Source of the DNA: Aminobacter ciceronei
GTDB lineage: Bacteria > Pseudomonadota > Alphaproteobacteria > Rhizobiales > Rhizobiaceae
Reading direction: 5' to 3'
DNA: 64,000 nt
NCBI RefSeq assembly: GCF_014138625.1
Contig: NZ_JACJHY010000019.1
Span: 37,652-101,651 of the forward strand
A program made the position numbers and the translations under genes. This document shows positions 60,823-64,000 of this stretch, in pieces (position 1 is the stretch's first letter; every line of letters begins with the position of its first letter). The notes beneath the pieces are model-generated. The model was not told the DNA's origin. It made no database searches and saw only the letters and a list, made by a program, of their open reading frames with translations.

Positions 60823-60879
60823 GCGGAGCCGGGGCTCATCAAGCGACCGCTACGAAGGGCGGGCCCGGTCGCCGCTCAA

Positions 60880-61251
60880 CTAGTTCATGTACTCCACCAT
60901 GCGGCTGTGGAAACACTCGCATTTGTTGAGGTAATCCTCGTCGCGATAATTGGTCTTGAGGTAACCATAGGCCTTGCCGCAGGCGACCTTGGCTTCCGAC
61001 GCCCAGACGAACACCGGGCGCGAGGAATCGAGCCACTGCGAGCTGTTTGCGGCAGCCACAGCCTCGTCCATCATGCGCACCACCTCGGTCTTCACCTCGC
61101 CGATGTTTTCGTTCAGCGCTAGGTCCGACGTCGTCGCCAGGCGGCAGTAGCTTGCCGTCGGCACGTCGATGAGGTCCGCCGCCGCCACCTGCCCGGCAAA
61201 GGCGAGTACGCACAGGCCGCCAATGGCCGACCGCTTCAGTCCGTCAAGCAT
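60880..61251 (-). CDS. Small exported hypothetical protein
   Basis: 123 residues with a signal peptide (MLDGLKRSAIGGLCVLAFAG, cleavage near VAAAD) and four cysteines in the mature part (YCRL, VACG, KCEC), suggesting disulfides in the periplasm. GAGAGGGA precedes the ATG. I recognise no family. Between a lytic transglycosylase and the RTX region on the same strand; function not assigned. Confidence 0.7.
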   Translation of the reverse strand: MLDGLKRSAIGGLCVLAFAGQVAAADLIDVPTASYCRLATTSDLALNENIGEVKTEVVRMMDEAVAAANSSQWLDSSRPVFVWASEAKVACGKAYGYLKTNYRDEDYLNKCECFHSRMVEYMN

Positions 61252-61329
61252 CGATAGTCCCTCTCTTTACTGGGAGTAGTTCTCGCCAGCGTCCCACTGT
61301 CAAAACGGCAATCCAACCCTAAGCTGCTG

Positions 61330-61716
61330 TCACGCATCAGTATGCACCTTGGCGCCATCGTCGAACAATGGCACCAAGGCAACTGCCGAAGTAAAAAAGC
61401 CGCCCGGAAGGTCGATCAGGTCGCCGACCACGCTGACCGCATCCAGTCGCTGCCCTTCGACAGCGACCATCTCCGGAGCCAGTGTCGTTTCGAATATGCC
61501 TGGCAGCATGTCCGAGATGTCGACGACGTCACCAATAACTGCATCGGCCAGTATCTCGCCGAGCGCCACAGGTTCGACCGCAGGCGTGGCCAGCAGCGCA
61601 AGCAAGACTCCGGCATCAAGCAGAACTTCTTCCTGCGCAGCCCCCACGTCTTGAAGGGGTGTCGGCAAGATCGCACCTACGCCCTTGTCATTGTTGTCGG
61701 CCATCGCCTTTGTCAT
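61330..61716 (-). CDS. Hypothetical acidic hydrophobic protein next to the RTX gene
   Basis: 128 residues (start at ATG 61716, in-frame TTG 61731 alternative; no clear ribosome binding site). The composition is Val/Leu/Ala/Asp-rich with no cysteine, as in ADAVIGDVVDISDML and TLAPEMVAVEG. No signal peptide or membrane span is clear. It follows the RTX gene by 36-40 nt on the same strand, suggesting cotranscription. Not recognised. Confidence 0.45.
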   Translation of the reverse strand: MTKAMADNNDKGVGAILPTPLQDVGAAQEEVLLDAGVLLALLATPAVEPVALGEILADAVIGDVVDISDMLPGIFETTLAPEMVAVEGQRLDAVSVVGDLIDLPGGFFTSAVALVPLFDDGAKVHTDA

Positions 61717-61752
61717 CGGGACATCGACCAAATCATTCGCACCTGATCACGC

Positions 61753-64000
61753 TTATACGTTATCCGTGTGCTTGGTGCCCGAATTATCTTCGAACAGTAT
61801 CTTCACCGTGTCAGTTGTTGCGCTGTTGTAGGTCAAGTTCTGCAGCTCGGCGACGGCCTGATAGGAATTGCCACCACCATCGACGTCGACGCTGACGGTC
61901 GAAGTATTGACTCCGGTTTGCTCGATCTTGACATACCCCCCCGCTTCCAGATCGGTGCCGGCGGCAAGCCCTTTCAACAGCTCGCTCAGATCGATTTGAT
62001 CGCCCTGGGCAATCGTGAAGTCTGAGATGATGTCATTGATCGATCCACCGATCGCATCCGCGCTGACGACAAAGGTGTCGGCCCCTGCTCCGCCGGTCAT
62101 GGTGTCTTGACCACTGCCGCCGTTCAGAATGTCGTTGCCGTTCTCGCCGAACAGAAAATCATCGCCACCAAGCCCCATCAAGACATTCGACGAACTATTG
62201 CCGGCGAGATAGTCACCTGCGGAGCCGCCGGTGAGGTTTTCTATACCGATCAAGTCATCACCGAATGCAGCACCGCCAACTTCACCATTAGCAGGGGTCA
62301 AACTGGCGGTATCGGTCGCCGCATTGCCGCTGTCGTCCAGATTAATGCGAACTGGTGTGGCGCTGTCAGAATAGGAGGCGGTATCGCTACCAGTTCCTCC
62401 ATTCAGAACGTCGTTGCCGGTACCGCCGATCAGCACGTCATTGCCCGCGCCGCCGTTGAGAGTGTCGTTGCCCGCGCCGCCGGAGACCTGATCGTTGGAA
62501 CTGCCGGTTGTGATATTGTCGTCGCCGCTGGTACCGGCCATGACTGTCACCGTAAACGCATCCGACGCTTTGTCGCCGTCTGCGTCTGTGCCAGTGAGCT
62601 GGAAGTTCAGGAGTTGGTCGGCAGGGTTGATGGTCGTGGTGTATGAAAGCGCCACGCCCGTAATTTTCATGTTGCTGTCAACCGGATCGATCGTGACATA
62701 GTCGACGGTCTTTGACGCGTTAAAGCCGTCGACAACAAGTTGCATGCTGCCTCCAGGGCCCGCCGTTACCTCTTCGTTGAACGTCTGCGTTGTGCCATCT
62801 GTGTATCGTACGGTGATCGAAACGTCGTCGCCAGCCGCTATACCGGCTGACGCGACCGAGAACGTCATGGTGCTCAGCGTACTCGTCTCATAGCCTGCCT
62901 GCTGCAGCAGATCGAATTTCAGGACGTCGCCGTTCTTGTGCACGACATTGTCGCCGACGCCAAGGTCGGTTGACGAAATCGTTAGCGTATCCGCGTTGCC
63001 GTTATTGGTGCCGGTTATGACAATACTAAAGGCGCCGCCGAACGTGCTGGCCGGAATAGTATAGCTCGGCAGACCGCTGCCTCCCGAAATCCCGCTCAAC
63101 AGGTTGCCGCTCGGCACGGAGACTGAGGGCGCTGCATCTACCAGATTGAAGTCGTACGTACCATCAGCTTTGATTGTGATTTCAAAGTAGGTTTTCGTGA
63201 CGCCATCTTCCACGAACTGCGCCTGATAGGTCGCCGTTGTGCCAGGCTTGAGGGCGAATGTGTAGCCATCTGGGACGTTGGTCCACGTCAGCGCCGGCGC
63301 GGCGAAGGATTGTGGGAACGGAGCATTGTCAGCGCCGACATCGAAATCGTAATTGCCCGATGTGACGCCGGTCACCCTGTAAACTGCCAGGTCTTGCGCA
63401 ATTAACTCCGGAATGTCGTTCTCGATGGTCACGCTCGCCCCGGCATTGATGACGATCGCATCGCCATCGCTGTCGGTTGCCGTGAACACATTGGCAAGGC
63501 TCAGGCTCGTCGTCTCGGCGTCGCCGCCGCCGACATCCAGCGCACCATGGTCGACATTGTCCTTCAGCGTGAAGGTGAAGTCGCTGCCGTTCGGCGCAAT
63601 GGTGAACACCACGCCGCCGGCATTCGGGCCGTCGGCCACAACGCCGTTGATGACGCCGCTGTTGGCGTCATAGACGAAGTTGATGGCATGGCCATCCTGG
63701 GTCAGGCCGCTCGGGCCCGACACCGCAGCGTTCAGCGCGATCGCCACCGGCGCATCGGCGCCCGCCGTCACCAGGGCGGCGATCTGGGCCGCGGTGATCG
63801 ACGCCGTCACCGTCTGGCCGCCTTCGCTGTTGCCAACGGCACCTGCCGTGTTCAGCGCATCTTCATGCACCGTGCCGAGGTTGACCGTCGCGGCATTGTT
63901 GACGGGAATGTCGTTCTCGATGGTCACGCTCGCCCCGGCATTGATGACGATCGCATCGCCATCGCTGTCGGTTGCCGTGAACACATTGGCAAGGCTCAGG
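61753..64000 (-). CDS. Large RTX/VCBS-like type I-secreted repeat protein, C-terminal part
   Basis: At least 749 residues; the 5' end lies beyond the right edge. Repeats of about 165 residues (NLGTVHEDALNTAGAVGNSE through TATDSDGDAIVINAGASVTI) are followed by an RTX block of Gly-Gly-x-Gly-x-Asp nonapeptides (VSGGAGNDTLNGGAGNDVLI, at about 62090-62520) and a C-terminal type I secretion signal region (SDFTIAQGDQIDLSELLKGL). Such proteins are calcium-binding adhesins or biofilm proteins released by HlyBD-TolC-like systems; no secretion genes are in the window. Stop TAA-type codon at 61753 region, with the small 61330 gene just beyond. Confidence 0.88.
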   Translation of the reverse strand, partial: LSLANVFTATDSDGDAIVINAGASVTIENDIPVNNAATVNLGTVHEDALNTAGAVGNSEGGQTVTASITAAQIAALVTAGADAPVAIALNAAVSGPSGLTQDGHAINFVYDANSGVINGVVADGPNAGGVVFTIAPNGSDFTFTLKDNVDHGALDVGGGDAETTSLSLANVFTATDSDGDAIVINAGASVTIENDIPELIAQDLAVYRVTGVTSGNYDFDVGADNAPFPQSFAAPALTWTNVPDGYTFALKPGTTATYQAQFVEDGVTKTYFEITIKADGTYDFNLVDAAPSVSVPSGNLLSGISGGSGLPSYTIPASTFGGAFSIVITGTNNGNADTLTISSTDLGVGDNVVHKNGDVLKFDLLQQAGYETSTLSTMTFSVASAGIAAGDDVSITVRYTDGTTQTFNEEVTAGPGGSMQLVVDGFNASKTVDYVTIDPVDSNMKITGVALSYTTTINPADQLLNFQLTGTDADGDKASDAFTVTVMAGTSGDDNITTGSSNDQVSGGAGNDTLNGGAGNDVLIGGTGNDVLNGGTGSDTASYSDSATPVRINLDDSGNAATDTASLTPANGEVGGAAFGDDLIGIENLTGGSAGDYLAGNSSSNVLMGLGGDDFLFGENGNDILNGGSGQDTMTGGAGADTFVVSADAIGGSINDIISDFTIAQGDQIDLSELLKGLAAGTDLEAGGYVKIEQTGVNTSTVSVDVDGGGNSYQAVAELQNLTYNSATTDTVKILFEDNSGTKHTDNV
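63410..64000. repeat. 495-bp tandem repeat inside the RTX gene
   Basis: The 96 nt at 63410-63505 are identical to 63905-64000, a shift of 495 nt or 165 codons. One whole unit (63410-63904) and the start of the next are visible; further copies probably lie to the right. Exact DNA identity implies recent duplication or homogenisation. Confidence 0.85.

Noticed and set aside
1..64000. Search for tRNA/rRNA genes, CRISPR arrays, insertion sequences, integrases and att sites
   Set aside because: None seen: no regularly spaced short repeats, no transposase-like frames and no cloverleaf sequences were noticed by eye. The region looks accessory from its gene content only.

Overview
The window is GC-rich, densely coding bacterial DNA. 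Most genes have purine-rich GGGAGG-type ribosome binding sites, overlapping ATGA junctions are common, and transporter and catabolic genes are mixed with many dedicated regulators. Together with the PhnW-PhnA-PhnY route for 2-aminoethylphosphonate, this suggests an alphaproteobacterium of the order Hyphomicrobiales (Mesorhizobium/Aminobacter-like). That placement is inferred from gene content, not from a marker gene. I saw no rRNA, tRNA, CRISPR array, transposase or replication origin.

Layout. 1-8545 (minus strand): a MalT-like regulator cut by the left edge, the phnW-phnA-phnY operon and a Na/Pi cotransporter-PhoU protein, with a divergent LysR gene (8688-9557) that probably controls phosphonate use. 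9617-13402: a frameshifted YeeE/YedE transporter, a YCII-domain protein, and a LysR gene divergent from a GST-SMR exporter pair. 13463-19164: a dimethylglycine/sarcosine dehydrogenase-like flavoprotein, a RibD/DHFR-like reductase, a DeoR regulator and a GATase-AraC regulator, whose promoters share a TGCAACA motif.

19455-34996 is a catabolic island of unknown substrate. It has a GlpD-like oxidase, a 4-oxalocrotonate tautomerase-like protein, an RraA-like protein and a LysR regulator. These are followed by a long plus-strand run: an Opp/Dpp-type ABC transporter, a two-cysteine Asp/Glu-racemase-superfamily enzyme, an aldehyde dehydrogenase, an M19-like protein lacking metal ligands, a PYROXD2-like flavoprotein, a muconolactone isomerase-like protein and a DapA-like lyase. 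35026-43463 is a second module of similar architecture: IclR regulator, binding protein, aldo/keto reductase, permeases and ATPases, enclosing a clear arylmalonate decarboxylase (AMDase).

43535-46568 holds an HpaC/HpaB-like flavin monooxygenase pair with an AraC regulator. 46722-57635 is a minus-strand operon for a four-subunit 2-oxoacid:ferredoxin oxidoreductase (KorABCD), an acyl-CoA synthetase-like protein, a branched-chain amino acid type ABC transporter and a ferredoxin-NADP reductase. A 7Fe ferredoxin is encoded divergently, and a TetR gene lies nearby with an 18-bp perfect palindrome in the shared promoter. An SDR (57858-58613) follows.

58641-64000 carries envelope genes: a periplasmic-binding-fold lipoprotein, a lytic transglycosylase, two hypotheticals and the C-terminal part of a large RTX/type I-secreted repeat protein cut by the right edge.

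The most interesting parts are the AMDase operon, its sister module in the 19-35 kb island, and the aerobic-looking Kor system.
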